Below, piece by piece: positions 52,892 through 61,082 of a DNA stretch of 64,000 nucleotides; the first letter of the stretch is position 1; each line of letters opens with the position of its first letter. Source of the DNA: Kaistia granuli DSM 23481 (GTDB taxonomy: Bacteria; Pseudomonadota; Alphaproteobacteria; Rhizobiales; Kaistiaceae); contig NZ_AQYH01000008.1 in assembly GCF_000380505.1 (NCBI RefSeq), forward strand, positions 62,001-126,000, in the 5' to 3' direction. A program made the position numbers and the translations under genes. The notes below the pieces were generated by a model that was not told where the DNA came from, did no database searches, and worked only from the letters and a program-made list of their open reading frames with translations.

Positions 52892-53965
52892 ATGCAGATC
52901 AAGCAGATCTTCAAATCCGGCATCACCCTGACCGCCTTCGCCATCGGCGTTCTTGGTGTTCTGATGGTCTTGTACGCGTGGCAGCTGCCGCCCTTCCGCT
53001 CCTCGGTCGAGACGACCAACAACGCCTATGTCAAAGGTCAGGTGACGCTGCTCAGCCCGCAGATCCCCGGCTACGTCGTGGCCGTTCCGGTCCAGGACTA
53101 CATGACGGTCAAGAAGGGCGACCTGCTCGTCCAGATCGACGACCGCATGTATCAGCAGCAGCTCGCCCAGGCCCAGGCGACGCTGCAGCAGCAGCAAGCC
53201 GAACTGTCGAACTTCGCCGAGAACCGCCTCGCCAAGCAGGCGAGCCTCGACCTGGCCAAGGCACAGCTGCAGAGCGCCGAGGCCGGACAGGAAAAGGCCG
53301 AACTGGACGACAAGCGGACCGGCACGCTGGTCGATCGCGGCTTCTCCACCCAGTCGTCGGGCGACCAGACGCGCGTCGCGCTGCTGCAGGCGAAATCCAC
53401 CGTCGCCCAGGCTGAAGCCGCGGTGAAGATCGCCGAGCAAAACCTCGCCTTGACCGACGCCGGCAAGGCCTCGCTGGAAGCCGCCGTCGCCAGCGCCGAA
53501 GCGACGGTGAAGCTGGCCGAGATCAATCTCGGCAATACGCGCATCGTCGCGCCGGTCGACGGCAGGCTGGGCGAAGTCGCCGCCCATGTCGGCCAATACG
53601 CGGCCGCAGGAACCCAATTGACCTCGATCACGCCGTCGACGGTCTGGGTGATCGCCAACTTCAAGGAGACGCAGCTCGCCCATATCGATGTCGGCCTGCC
53701 GGCAACCTTCACGGTCGACGGTCTCGGCGATATCGAACTGAGCGGCCGGGTCATGCGGATCGCCCCTGCGGCAGGTTCGGAATTCAGCGTGCTAAAGGCC
53801 GACAACGCGACCGGCAACTTCACCAAGGTGGCACAGCGCATCCCGCTCCGGATCGAGATCGACCCGGGCCAGAGCACCATTGCCGATCTGCGACCCGGCA
53901 TGTCGGTCGTCGTCCGGATCGACACCGCCGACAAGCCGCTCCCGGCCGTCGCCACGCTGCAATGA
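52892..53965 (+). CDS. EmrA-like membrane fusion protein (HlyD family)
   Basis: The 357 residues have one N-terminal membrane helix (ITLTAFAIGVLGVLMVLYAW). A split lipoyl domain follows (QIPGYVVAVPVQDYMTVKKG and NTRIVAPVDGRLGEVAAHVG). Between the lipoyl halves, at about 90-205, lies a long Ala/Gln/Glu-rich coiled coil. Beta-barrel residues are near 230-330. It lies 26 bases after the transporter gene and forms the periplasmic adaptor of the efflux system. Confidence 0.9.
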   Translation: MQIKQIFKSGITLTAFAIGVLGVLMVLYAWQLPPFRSSVETTNNAYVKGQVTLLSPQIPGYVVAVPVQDYMTVKKGDLLVQIDDRMYQQQLAQAQATLQQQQAELSNFAENRLAKQASLDLAKAQLQSAEAGQEKAELDDKRTGTLVDRGFSTQSSGDQTRVALLQAKSTVAQAEAAVKIAEQNLALTDAGKASLEAAVASAEATVKLAEINLGNTRIVAPVDGRLGEVAAHVGQYAAAGTQLTSITPSTVWVIANFKETQLAHIDVGLPATFTVDGLGDIELSGRVMRIAPAAGSEFSVLKADNATGNFTKVAQRIPLRIEIDPGQSTIADLRPGMSVVVRIDTADKPLPAVATLQ

Positions 53966-53979
53966 TCGATCCTCGGTGT

Positions 53980-54002
53980 CCGGCGCCTTCCAGGAGCGCC
54001 GG
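53980..54002. terminator. Hairpin between convergent emrA-like and molybdoenzyme genes
   Basis: CCGGCGC (53980-53986) pairs with GCGCCGG (53996-54002) across a nine-base loop between two convergent stops. No T-run is visible, so it is a candidate two-way terminator only. Confidence 0.45.
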
Positions 54003-54007
54003 CTGCC

Positions 54008-55120
54008 TTAGCGCACCGTGACGGGCACCGCCTGCACCATGTTGTTGCCGACGCCGATCCAGTTCCAGTTCGGCTCGAGCGGCTGGGACTGGCCGCTGGC
54101 GTCGGTGGCGCGGCAGGAGAGGATGTGCTCGCCCGGCTCCGCTTCCCAGACACTGGTCCACCGGCGCCAGGCATAGGGTCCCTGCTCCGGCTCCAGCACG
54201 GCCTCCTGCCAGCCCCCGTCAATGCCGAGCACGACGCGCTCGATCGGAGCCTCGCCCGACCACGCGCGACCCTCGATCCGGCACGGTCCGGCCGCCAAAG
54301 TGCGGCGACGCGTCAGGAAATCGGGATAACCGGGCGGCACCAGCAGCGCGCGCGGCCGGATGCGCTGGACCGGTGTCCCCGGATCATCGGGCCCAGCCCG
54401 ATAGTGATAGTTCGTCGCCTGATAATAACCCTTGAACGGCGTCGTCGCGGCCTCGATCCGCGTCAGCCATTTGACGCTCGCCATGCCGTACCAGCCCGGC
54501 ACGATCAGCCGCAGCGGAAAGCCGTGCTGCGGCAGCAAGGGCTGCCCGTTCATCTCATAGGCCAGCAGGATCTCCGGCCTCTCCGCCTCGACGACGGAAA
54601 GGCTGCGGGCATAGTCGAGTTCATGGCCCTTCTCGATGCCATGATCGGCGCCCGTGAAAACGATCTCGACCGCGTCCGCGGCGATCCCCGCCTCGGCCAG
54701 GAGCTCGCTGAGCGGCGTTCCCGTCCAAAGTCCCGTGCCGACGGCCTCCGTTACCCAAGGCTGGCTGACCGGACGCGGGAACAGGCGAGACCGGCCATTG
54801 CCGGCGCATTCGAGCGTGACCGGCATCGTCACGCGGGGCCGGGCGTGGATCTCATCAAGGGTGAGTTCGATCGGTCGCGCCACCTGCCCGCCGATCGATA
54901 GCCGCCAATGGGCGGGATCGATCATCGGAATATCGAAATGAATCAGCAGGTAGTGCAGGCCGAGCGGCGTGATGTCGTAGCGCAGCGCTTCGAGCGGCAT
55001 CGAGTGATTGCGCGCCGAAAGCTGCAATTCCTCGGTCGTCAGCGGGCCCTCGGTCGGCCCGCGCGGAAGCGGCTTCGGCGCGAGCGTCAGGGCTGGATCG
55101 GGAACCTCGGTCTCGGACAT
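54008..55120 (-). CDS. Sulfite oxidase-family molybdopterin enzyme
   Basis: The 370 residues (ATG 55120) have the oxidoreductase molybdopterin domain at about 55-230, with the Mo-ligand Cys105 in VTLECAGNGRSRLF and substrate/cofactor residues in PQHGFPLRLIVPGWYGMASV. A C-terminal dimerisation Ig-like domain lies at about 245-365. No Tat signal is present, unlike SorA/SorT, so it may be cytoplasmic. No heme domain is fused; an upstream FAD/NAD reductase gene on the same strand may be cotranscribed. Sulfite is the likely but unproven substrate. Confidence 0.85.
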   Translation of the reverse strand: MSETEVPDPALTLAPKPLPRGPTEGPLTTEELQLSARNHSMPLEALRYDITPLGLHYLLIHFDIPMIDPAHWRLSIGGQVARPIELTLDEIHARPRVTMPVTLECAGNGRSRLFPRPVSQPWVTEAVGTGLWTGTPLSELLAEAGIAADAVEIVFTGADHGIEKGHELDYARSLSVVEAERPEILLAYEMNGQPLLPQHGFPLRLIVPGWYGMASVKWLTRIEAATTPFKGYYQATNYHYRAGPDDPGTPVQRIRPRALLVPPGYPDFLTRRRTLAAGPCRIEGRAWSGEAPIERVVLGIDGGWQEAVLEPEQGPYAWRRWTSVWEAEPGEHILSCRATDASGQSQPLEPNWNWIGVGNNMVQAVPVTVR

Positions 55121-55130
55121 GCTCGACCCC

Positions 55131-55168
55131 ATGCGTCGGGACAATGCGTCGGGACAATGCGTCTGACA
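55131..55168. repeat. 13-bp tandem repeat ahead of the molybdoenzyme gene
   Basis: ATGCGTCGGGACA occurs twice in a row (55131-55143, 55144-55156), followed by a third copy missing one base (55157-55168). It lies 10 bases upstream of the start codon. It may be a slippage product or a protein-binding array; each unit contains TGTCCCGACGCA on the coding strand. Confidence 0.75.
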
Positions 55169-55242
55169 TCACCACCCAAGACGCAAAACCTAGCATGGAA
55201 GCGACGCCGCGTCAGTCCGCGACGCCTGCCGAAGAACCCGTG

Positions 55243-56466
55243 TCAGCCCGTCCCGAGCACAAGCTTCTTCAGATCGGCGCTCTCATCGGCGACAACGGCC
55301 TTGTCGGGCGACATGCCGGAAGCGAGCATGCGCCGGCCGAGCATGTGGTCGGCCGCGCGATTTACCGAGTCGATCGCGACCAGCCGGTCGCCCTGATAGT
55401 GGAACACCGAGAACGAGCCATCCTCCGGCCGACCGCGCAGCACGCTGGAATCCGCGTCGTTCGAGAGCCCCACCATCTGCAACTTGGCATCGCCCTGGTC
55501 CGACCAGAACCACGGCACGGCGCGATAGGGCTCGACCTTGCCGAGCAAAGTCGCCACTGCGGTCTTCGCCTGGTCGACGGCGTTCTGCACGCTTTCGAGC
55601 CGGACCGACCGTCCGAGCGCCCAGTGATGGAACGACACCGCGTCGCCCGCCGCCACGATGCGCGGATCGGAGGTCCGCATCGCCTCGTCGACAAGGATGC
55701 CATTCGAAACGGTGAGACCGGCCGCGTCGGCGAGCTCGACATTCGGCACCACGCCGACGCCGACGATCACCGTGTCGGCCGGGATTCGCTCGCCGGAAAG
55801 CGTCTCGACCGCGACGGCGGCACCGTTCTCGCTGATAATCCCGTGCACGGGCGTTTCCAGCCGAACCGTCGTGCCCATGGCGCGGTGCAGGTCGAGGAAG
55901 TAGCTGGAAATCGCCGGCGCCACGACGCGCCCCATCAGGCGCGGCGCGGCTTCGAGCACGGTCACGGTCTTGCCGAGCAGGCGCGCCGTCGCAGCGAGCT
56001 CGAGGCCGATGAAGCCGCCGCCGACCACGACGACGTCCTGGGCGAGGGCGAAGCGCTGCTTCAGCCGGCGCGCATCCTCGGCGGTGCGCAGCAGGAAGAC
56101 GTTTTCGAGATCGATGCCAGGAACCGGCGGCACGCGGACGCGCGCGCCGGTCGCCAGCACGAGGCCGTCGAACGGCAGGCTATCGGCGCCGAGGCGCACC
56201 AAGCCCGCGTCACGGTCGATCGCAGTGACTTCCGATCCGAGCACCAGATCGACGGCATTCTTCTCGTAGAAGGCGGCCGGGCGCAGTTCCTGCAGCTCGT
56301 CGAGCTCGGCCTTGATGAAGCCCTTCGAGAGCGGTGGCCGGTGATAGGGAATCTCCGGCTCGGCCGAAACGAGCGTGACCTTGCCGTCAAAGCCGTCCGC
56401 CCGCAGGCTCGCGGCGGCCTGTGCGCCGCCATGCCCGCCGCCAATGATGATGATGCTCTTCGTCAT
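55243..56466 (-). CDS. FAD-dependent NAD(P)H reductase, ferredoxin/rubredoxin-reductase type
   Basis: The 407 residues have an FAD loop at the start (IIIIGGGHGGAQAAASLRA), then YHRPPLSKGFI, LATGARVRVPPVPG, the NAD loop VVVVGGGFIGLELAATARLLG, and the FAD-closing ADTVIVGVGVVPN and IVAAGDAVSFHH. The C-terminal reductase_C domain begins near 320. This is the family of putidaredoxin and ferredoxin reductases. No ferredoxin gene is adjacent. It lies 122 bases upstream of the molybdoenzyme gene on the same strand, so it may pass electrons there, but this is speculative. Confidence 0.88.
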   Translation of the reverse strand: MTKSIIIIGGGHGGAQAAASLRADGFDGKVTLVSAEPEIPYHRPPLSKGFIKAELDELQELRPAAFYEKNAVDLVLGSEVTAIDRDAGLVRLGADSLPFDGLVLATGARVRVPPVPGIDLENVFLLRTAEDARRLKQRFALAQDVVVVGGGFIGLELAATARLLGKTVTVLEAAPRLMGRVVAPAISSYFLDLHRAMGTTVRLETPVHGIISENGAAVAVETLSGERIPADTVIVGVGVVPNVELADAAGLTVSNGILVDEAMRTSDPRIVAAGDAVSFHHWALGRSVRLESVQNAVDQAKTAVATLLGKVEPYRAVPWFWSDQGDAKLQMVGLSNDADSSVLRGRPEDGSFSVFHYQGDRLVAIDSVNRAADHMLGRRMLASGMSPDKAVVADESADLKKLVLGTG

Positions 56467-56580
56467 GTCGTCCGCCTGTCCAAATGCGGCGCGACACTCG
56501 CATCGGCAGCCCTTCGGGTGCAAGGGGCTGCTTGGTGAGGTGGTGAAGAACCCTTACCCTGCTGGCCGGAACGGCGAAGC

Positions 56581-56690
56581 CGTCATTCCGCGAAGGCGAA
56601 TCCATGCAGCCGAAACGTTGGCCGCGCGAGGCTTCCGAAAACCCGGATGCATGGATCCAGGATCTCCGCTGCGCTGCGTCCGGGATGACG
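56581..56690. repeat. Imperfect palindromic intergenic repeat
   Basis: The left end CGTCATTCCGCGAAGG...TCCATGC is matched by an inverted right end beginning GCATGGATCCAGGATCTCC and closing GGGATGACG. Elements with this wording are common between genes in Bradyrhizobium- and Bosea-like genomes, from general knowledge. It lies between the ATPase stop and the FAD reductase start. Confidence 0.65.
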
Positions 56691-56716
56691 GAGGCTCGTG
56701 TGACGGCCTGCGGCTC

Positions 56717-57715
56717 TCAGAGCGCTCGGCCATCTTTGTCGAAGCGATGGATGTGCGCCTCGTCGGCGGCGAGGCCGACCGTCGAGCCGACCTCGAAATC
56801 CGCCTGGCCGACGATGCGGACCGTGACCATGTCGGCGCCCTCGACGGCGACATAGACGAAGGTGTCCGAGCCGAGCTTCTCGAGATGACTGACCTTGCCC
56901 TCCCATACGCCTCCGGCCGGCACGACGCGAATGTGTTCAGGACGGATGCCAATCGTCGTCGCGTCCAGCTTCTCGGCAGCCGCACCGGTGAGAAAATTCA
57001 TCTTCGGCGAGCCGATGAAGCCGGCGACGAAGAGATTGGCCGGCTTGTTGTAGAGGTCGATCGGACGACCAACCTGCTCGATCTTGCCGGCGCTGAGCAC
57101 GACGATCTTGTCCGCGAGCGTCATCGCCTCGATCTGGTCGTGCGTCACGTAGATCATGGTGCCACCCAGCAGCCGGTGCAGGTTGGCGATCTCGATACGC
57201 GTATTGACTCGCAGCGCCGCGTCGAGGTTCGACAGCGGCTCGTCGAACAGGAACAGCTTCGGCTGGCGCACGATGGCGCGGCCGATGGCGACGCGCTGGC
57301 GCTGGCCGCCGGAAAGCTCGGATGGACGCCGATCCAACAGAGTCTCCAGGTGCAGCATCTTGGCGGCGGCGGCTATGCGGCGCTCGATCTCGCTTTTCTC
57401 GACGCCCTCCTGCTTCAGCGCCAGCCCCATGTTCCCCTTCACCGTCAGGTGCGGGTACAGCGCGTAGGACTGGAACACCATGGCGATGCCGCGCTTCGCC
57501 GGCGGCGTCACGTCGACATTTCGCCCGGCGATCGTCACATGGCCAGAGGTCTGGTCCTCAAGCCCGGCGATGATCCTGAGAAGCGTCGACTTTCCGCAGC
57601 CGGACGGGCCAACAAAGACGACGAACTCGCCCTCGGCGACGTCGAGATCAACGCCGCGAATCACATCGGTCGAACCGAAGCGCTTGGTGATGTTCTGAAG
57701 GGTCAGTGCGCTCAC
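56717..57715 (-). CDS. Carbohydrate ABC transporter ATPase (MalK/UgpC/MsmK type)
   Basis: The 332 residues contain Walker [13 protein letters not shown], the Q-loop [14 protein letters not shown], signature [12 protein letters not shown], Walker [13 protein letters not shown] and the switch His in [11 protein letters not shown]-terminal TOBE regulatory domain ([12 protein letters not shown]) is typical of sugar importers. GTG 57715 is preferred because AAGGA lies seven bases upstream, though an in-frame ATG exists at 57736. It is the last gene of the ABC operon and energises the two permeases. Confidence 0.94.
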   Translation of the reverse strand: MSALTLQNITKRFGSTDVIRGVDLDVAEGEFVVFVGPSGCGKSTLLRIIAGLEDQTSGHVTIAGRNVDVTPPAKRGIAMVFQSYALYPHLTVKGNMGLALKQEGVEKSEIERRIAAAAKMLHLETLLDRRPSELSGGQRQRVAIGRAIVRQPKLFLFDEPLSNLDAALRVNTRIEIANLHRLLGGTMIYVTHDQIEAMTLADKIVVLSAGKIEQVGRPIDLYNKPANLFVAGFIGSPKMNFLTGAAAEKLDATTIGIRPEHIRVVPAGGVWEGKVSHLEKLGSDTFVYVAVEGADMVTVRIVGQADFEVGSTVGLAADEAHIHRFDKDGRAL

Positions 57716-57746
57716 GGCGTTATCCTTCGTGATCATGGGGAGGCGT

Positions 57747-57771
57747 CATCCCGAGCGCTTGCGCAGGGATG
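57747..57771. repeat. Short hairpin between ATPase and oxidoreductase genes
   Basis: CATCCC (57747-57752) and GGGATG (57766-57771) enclose a GCG/CGC-rich loop. The flanking words (GCGTCATCCCGAGCG) resemble the edge of the repeat at 56581-56690, so this may be a truncated copy. Confidence 0.45.
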
Positions 57772-57814
57772 CCGGCTGAGCGTTGGCCCAGGAAGATTGC
57801 ATCGACGCGGGAGG

Positions 57815-58867
57815 TCACAGCTTCACCACCCTGCCCTCGCGCATGCTGGTCTCGGCGGCGAGCGCGATTTCGAGCGAGGTGATCGCGTCCTGCATATGGC
57901 GCGTGAGGTCGATGTCCTCGCGGATCGCCTTCAGCAGATAGGCCTGCTCGCGGTCGCAGAGCGCCTGGTGCCCAGGCTCGTCCTCGGTCGAGAACCAGCT
58001 GTCGGCCTTGGCGAAGCTGCCGTCCGGCTTCAGCTCCGAATGATGGACGCGGATGCGCGCCGTCTTGGTGTGGGTGTCGACGTCATCGGACTTCGCGGCC
58101 TCGTCCATGACGATCGAGACGGCGCCCTTCGGGCTCATCACGTCCTTCACGAAGAAGGCGGTCTCGGAGATCATCGGGCCCCAGCCGGCCTCGTACCAGC
58201 CGACCGAGCCATCCTCGAAGATCACCTGCAGATGGCCGTAATTGACCTGGGTCGGCGCGATCTCGTCGGAGAGGCGCACGCCCATGCCGCGCACCTCGAC
58301 CGGCTTCGCGTCGGTGATCTGGCACATGACGTCGACATAATGGACGCCGCAATCCACCAGCGGCGACGTCGTCTGCATCAGCTGCTTGTGGATGTGCCAG
58401 CTCGGCCCGGAGGACTGCTGGTTCAGATTCATGCGCATGACGTAGGGCGGGCCGAGCTCGCGCGCCTTGGCGATGAAGCCGATCCAGGACGGGTGATGGC
58501 GCAGGATGTAGCCGATGACAAGCTTCTTGCCGGTGCGCTTGGCCGCCTCGACGACGGAACGGGCATCGGCAGCGTTGGCGGCCAGCGGCTTCTCGACGAA
58601 GACATGCGCGCCGGCTTCCATCGCCGCGATGGCGAAGGGCGCGTGGCTGTCGGTGTAGGTGTTGATCGAGACGACGTCTGGCTTCAGCGCCAGCCCGGCC
58701 TCGAAGCTCTCGACGCGCGGATAGGCCTTGAGCTCCTCGGGCAGGTCGACCTCGGAGCGGTTGTACAGGCCGACGATCTCGAAGCCGGGATTGGCATGAT
58801 AGGCGAGTGCATGGCTTCGCCCCATCTGGCCGAGGCCGGCGACGAAAACACGGAGGGGACTAGTCAT
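57815..58867 (-). CDS. Gfo/Idh/MocA family NAD(P)-dependent sugar oxidoreductase
   Basis: The 350 residues begin with a Rossmann fold (VFVAGLGQMGRSHALAYHA). The family catalytic lysine is in FVEKPLAANAADA near residue 95, and the substrate-side His is in VDCGVHYVDVM near 180. The family oxidises sugars, inositols and amino sugars. Placement between permease and ATPase genes points to catabolism of the imported sugar. The exact substrate cannot be read from sequence. Confidence 0.88.
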   Translation of the reverse strand: MTSPLRVFVAGLGQMGRSHALAYHANPGFEIVGLYNRSEVDLPEELKAYPRVESFEAGLALKPDVVSINTYTDSHAPFAIAAMEAGAHVFVEKPLAANAADARSVVEAAKRTGKKLVIGYILRHHPSWIGFIAKARELGPPYVMRMNLNQQSSGPSWHIHKQLMQTTSPLVDCGVHYVDVMCQITDAKPVEVRGMGVRLSDEIAPTQVNYGHLQVIFEDGSVGWYEAGWGPMISETAFFVKDVMSPKGAVSIVMDEAAKSDDVDTHTKTARIRVHHSELKPDGSFAKADSWFSTEDEPGHQALCDREQAYLLKAIREDIDLTRHMQDAITSLEIALAAETSMREGRVVKL

Positions 58868-58900
58868 GGTGTACCTGCGATCGGAAAGACACGGCGTGTT

Positions 58901-59034
58901 CCCTCCCCCTTGTGGGGAGGGCTAGGGAGGGGGTACCGGCTGGGCCTCTCCTGAAGACGAACAAATGAGCGGCAAACCGGTGGTGACGGAGCTGGTACCC
59001 CCTCCCCCGGCCCCTCCCCACAAGGGGGCGGGGT
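58901..59034. repeat. Large palindromic element, copy 1
   Basis: Arms of about 35 bases point inward. The left arm starts CCCTCCCCCTTGTGGGGAGGG and ends GGGGGTACC at 58937. The right arm starts GGTACCCCCTCCCCC at 58993 and closes with CCCCTCCCCACAAGGGGG. Each arm also folds on itself. A second copy lies at 60931-61065 in the same operon. Confidence 0.8.
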
Positions 59035-59053
59035 GCAGAGATGAGGCCAGCCA

Positions 59054-59893
59054 TCACTTCACCGCACCGGCGGTGATGCCGCGGATCAACTGGCGCGAGA
59101 AGATGAAGTAGAGGATCAGCACCGGCAGGATCGCCAGCGACAGCGTCGAGAGCACCGCGTTCCAGTTGGTGACGTACTGGCCGATGAACATCTGCGCGCC
59201 CAGCGTCACAGTCTTGGTCTTCTCGCCCGGCGCCAGGATCAGCGGGAACCAGAGATCGTTCCAGATCGGGATCATGGTGAAGACCGCGACCGTCGCCATC
59301 GCCGGCCGGACCAGCGGCAGCACCAGACGGAAGAAAATCGTGTACTCGGACAGCCCGTCGACGCGGCCGGCATTCTTCAGATCGTCCGACACCTGGCGCA
59401 TGAACTCCGACAGGATGAACACGGCAAGCGGCAGGCCCTGCGCCGTATAGACCAGGATCAGCGCCGTCAGCGTGTTGACCAGACCGGTCGCCACCATGCC
59501 CTGCAGGATCGCCACCGTACCGAGGCGGATCGGGATCATGATGCCGAGCGCCAGGTACAGCGCCATCATCGTGTTGCCGCGGAAGCGGTATTCCGACAGC
59601 GCGAACGCTGCCATGGCGCCGAACAGCAGGACGAGGAAGATCGAGGCGACGGTGACAATCAGGCTGTTCTGGAAGTAGCCCAGGAAGTCGCCCTGCTTCA
59701 GCACTGTCTCGTAGCCGATCAGGCTGAATGTCTTGGCGTTAGGCAGCTGCAGCGGCGCCGAGAAGATGCCGGCGCGGGTCTTGAACGAATTGACCAGCAC
59801 CAGGAAGATCGGGAACAGCGCCAGCAGCGTATAGGCCCCCAGCGCCAGGTGAACCAGGCCGGTGCGGGCGACGGACGAACGTGCTTTCGACAT
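59054..59893 (-). CDS. Carbohydrate ABC transporter permease (MalG-like)
   Basis: This is a 279-residue inner-membrane protein with six hydrophobic segments. It starts with YTLLALFPIFLVLVNSFKT, typical of MalG/UgpE proteins. The EAA loop that docks the ATPase reads AGRVDGLSEYTIFFRLVLP. It ends FSRQLIRGITAGAVK, the common MalG-type C-terminus. It lies nine bases after the partner permease gene and is cotranscribed with it. Confidence 0.94.
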   Translation of the reverse strand: MSKARSSVARTGLVHLALGAYTLLALFPIFLVLVNSFKTRAGIFSAPLQLPNAKTFSLIGYETVLKQGDFLGYFQNSLIVTVASIFLVLLFGAMAAFALSEYRFRGNTMMALYLALGIMIPIRLGTVAILQGMVATGLVNTLTALILVYTAQGLPLAVFILSEFMRQVSDDLKNAGRVDGLSEYTIFFRLVLPLVRPAMATVAVFTMIPIWNDLWFPLILAPGEKTKTVTLGAQMFIGQYVTNWNAVLSTLSLAILPVLILYFIFSRQLIRGITAGAVK

Positions 59894-59902
59894 GGCCGGG
59901 CC

Positions 59903-60850
59903 TCAGAACTGGTAGCGGCGGATGCGCCGCTGGATGACGAAGAGGTAGAGGCAGACGCCGGCGAGGATGATGAAGAACATCGCCGTCGCGATCGCCGCGC
60001 CCATGTTCGGATCGCCCAGCTGCAGCTGGAAGCCGAAGAAGGTGCGATAGAGCAACGTGCCCAGGATGTCGGTCGAGTAGTTCGGCCCGGCGATGGCGCC
60101 TTGCATGGTGTAGATCAGGTCGAAGGCATTGAAATTGCCGACGAAGGTCAGGATCGAGACGATGCCGATGGTCGGCAGAATCAGGGGAAGCTTGATCTTG
60201 AAGAACTGGCTCCAGCCCGTCACGCCGTCGCATTCGGCCGCCTCGAGCACTTCGTCCGGGATCGACAGCAGTGCGGCGTAGATCAGCATCATCGGGATGC
60301 CGATGTTCTGCCAGACCGAGACCAGCGAAACGGTGATCAGCGCGCTGCCGGGCCGGCCGAGCCAGGGCGCGAAGAACGCCTTCATACCGACGATATCGAG
60401 CAGGAACGGCGCGACGCCCCAGATCGGCGACAGGATCAGCTTCCAGACGAAGCCCACGATGACGAAGGACAGGATGGTCGGAAGGAAAATCGCCGTCCGG
60501 TAGAAGCCCCGGAAACGCAGCACGGGCAGCGACAACAGCGCGGCGAGCGCGATGCCGATCGGGTTCTGCACGACCATGTGGATCAGGAAGAACAAGATAT
60601 TGTTGCGCAACGCATTCCAGAAGCTGGCGGACCAGAGCGGGTCGCCGAACACGGTACGGAAGTTGTCGAGCCCGACGAAGACCGATTGGCCATCGACGAC
60701 CCGGAACAGCGACAGGCGCAGCGTGTCGAACAGCGGAATGATCATCACCGCCGTATAGACAAGCACCGCCGGCAGCAGGAAGACCGCGATATGCCAGCGG
60801 ACCGGCCGCTTCGCGACGATGTCCGGTTCGGGAGTGTCGAGCGTGGTCAT
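59903..60850 (-). CDS. Carbohydrate ABC transporter permease (MalF/UgpA-like)
   Basis: This is a 315-residue inner-membrane protein with six hydrophobic segments, starting HIAVFLLPAVLVYTAVMIIP. The EAA loop is EAAECDGVTGWSQFFKIKLP. It forms the heterodimeric channel with the following permease. It is separated from the binding-protein gene by the second copy of the large palindromic element, an arrangement like that of malE and malF in E. coli. Confidence 0.94.
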   Translation of the reverse strand: MTTLDTPEPDIVAKRPVRWHIAVFLLPAVLVYTAVMIIPLFDTLRLSLFRVVDGQSVFVGLDNFRTVFGDPLWSASFWNALRNNILFFLIHMVVQNPIGIALAALLSLPVLRFRGFYRTAIFLPTILSFVIVGFVWKLILSPIWGVAPFLLDIVGMKAFFAPWLGRPGSALITVSLVSVWQNIGIPMMLIYAALLSIPDEVLEAAECDGVTGWSQFFKIKLPLILPTIGIVSILTFVGNFNAFDLIYTMQGAIAGPNYSTDILGTLLYRTFFGFQLQLGDPNMGAAIATAMFFIILAGVCLYLFVIQRRIRRYQF

Positions 60851-60930
60851 CCGGAGCCTGTCTTCTTCGTTGAAATAGTGCCGCGATCATCCGTTCGAAT
60901 GCGCAGAGCCCGGCATTGAAACCGGCGGAT

Positions 60931-61065
60931 CCCCTCCCCTTGTGGGGAGAGCTGGGGAGGGGGTACCGCCACGGTCCTGCAGGTGTGGCCCTCGCGCAGA
61001 CGAAGACCTGATCCCCAGAACGGCGCCGGTACCCCCTCCCCAACCCCTCCCCGTACGGGGAGGGG
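60931..61065. repeat. Large palindromic element, copy 2
   Basis: The left arm CCCCTCCCCTTGTGGGGAGA runs on to GGGGGTACC at 60967. The right arm begins GGTACCCCCTCCCC at 61028 and ends in the hairpin CCCCTCCCCGTACGGGGAGG. Total size (135 bases) and arm sequences match copy 1 at 58901-59034, while the middle differs. It lies just after the binding-protein gene. Confidence 0.8.
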
Positions 61066-61082
61066 TTTACTCGTATCGTTCG

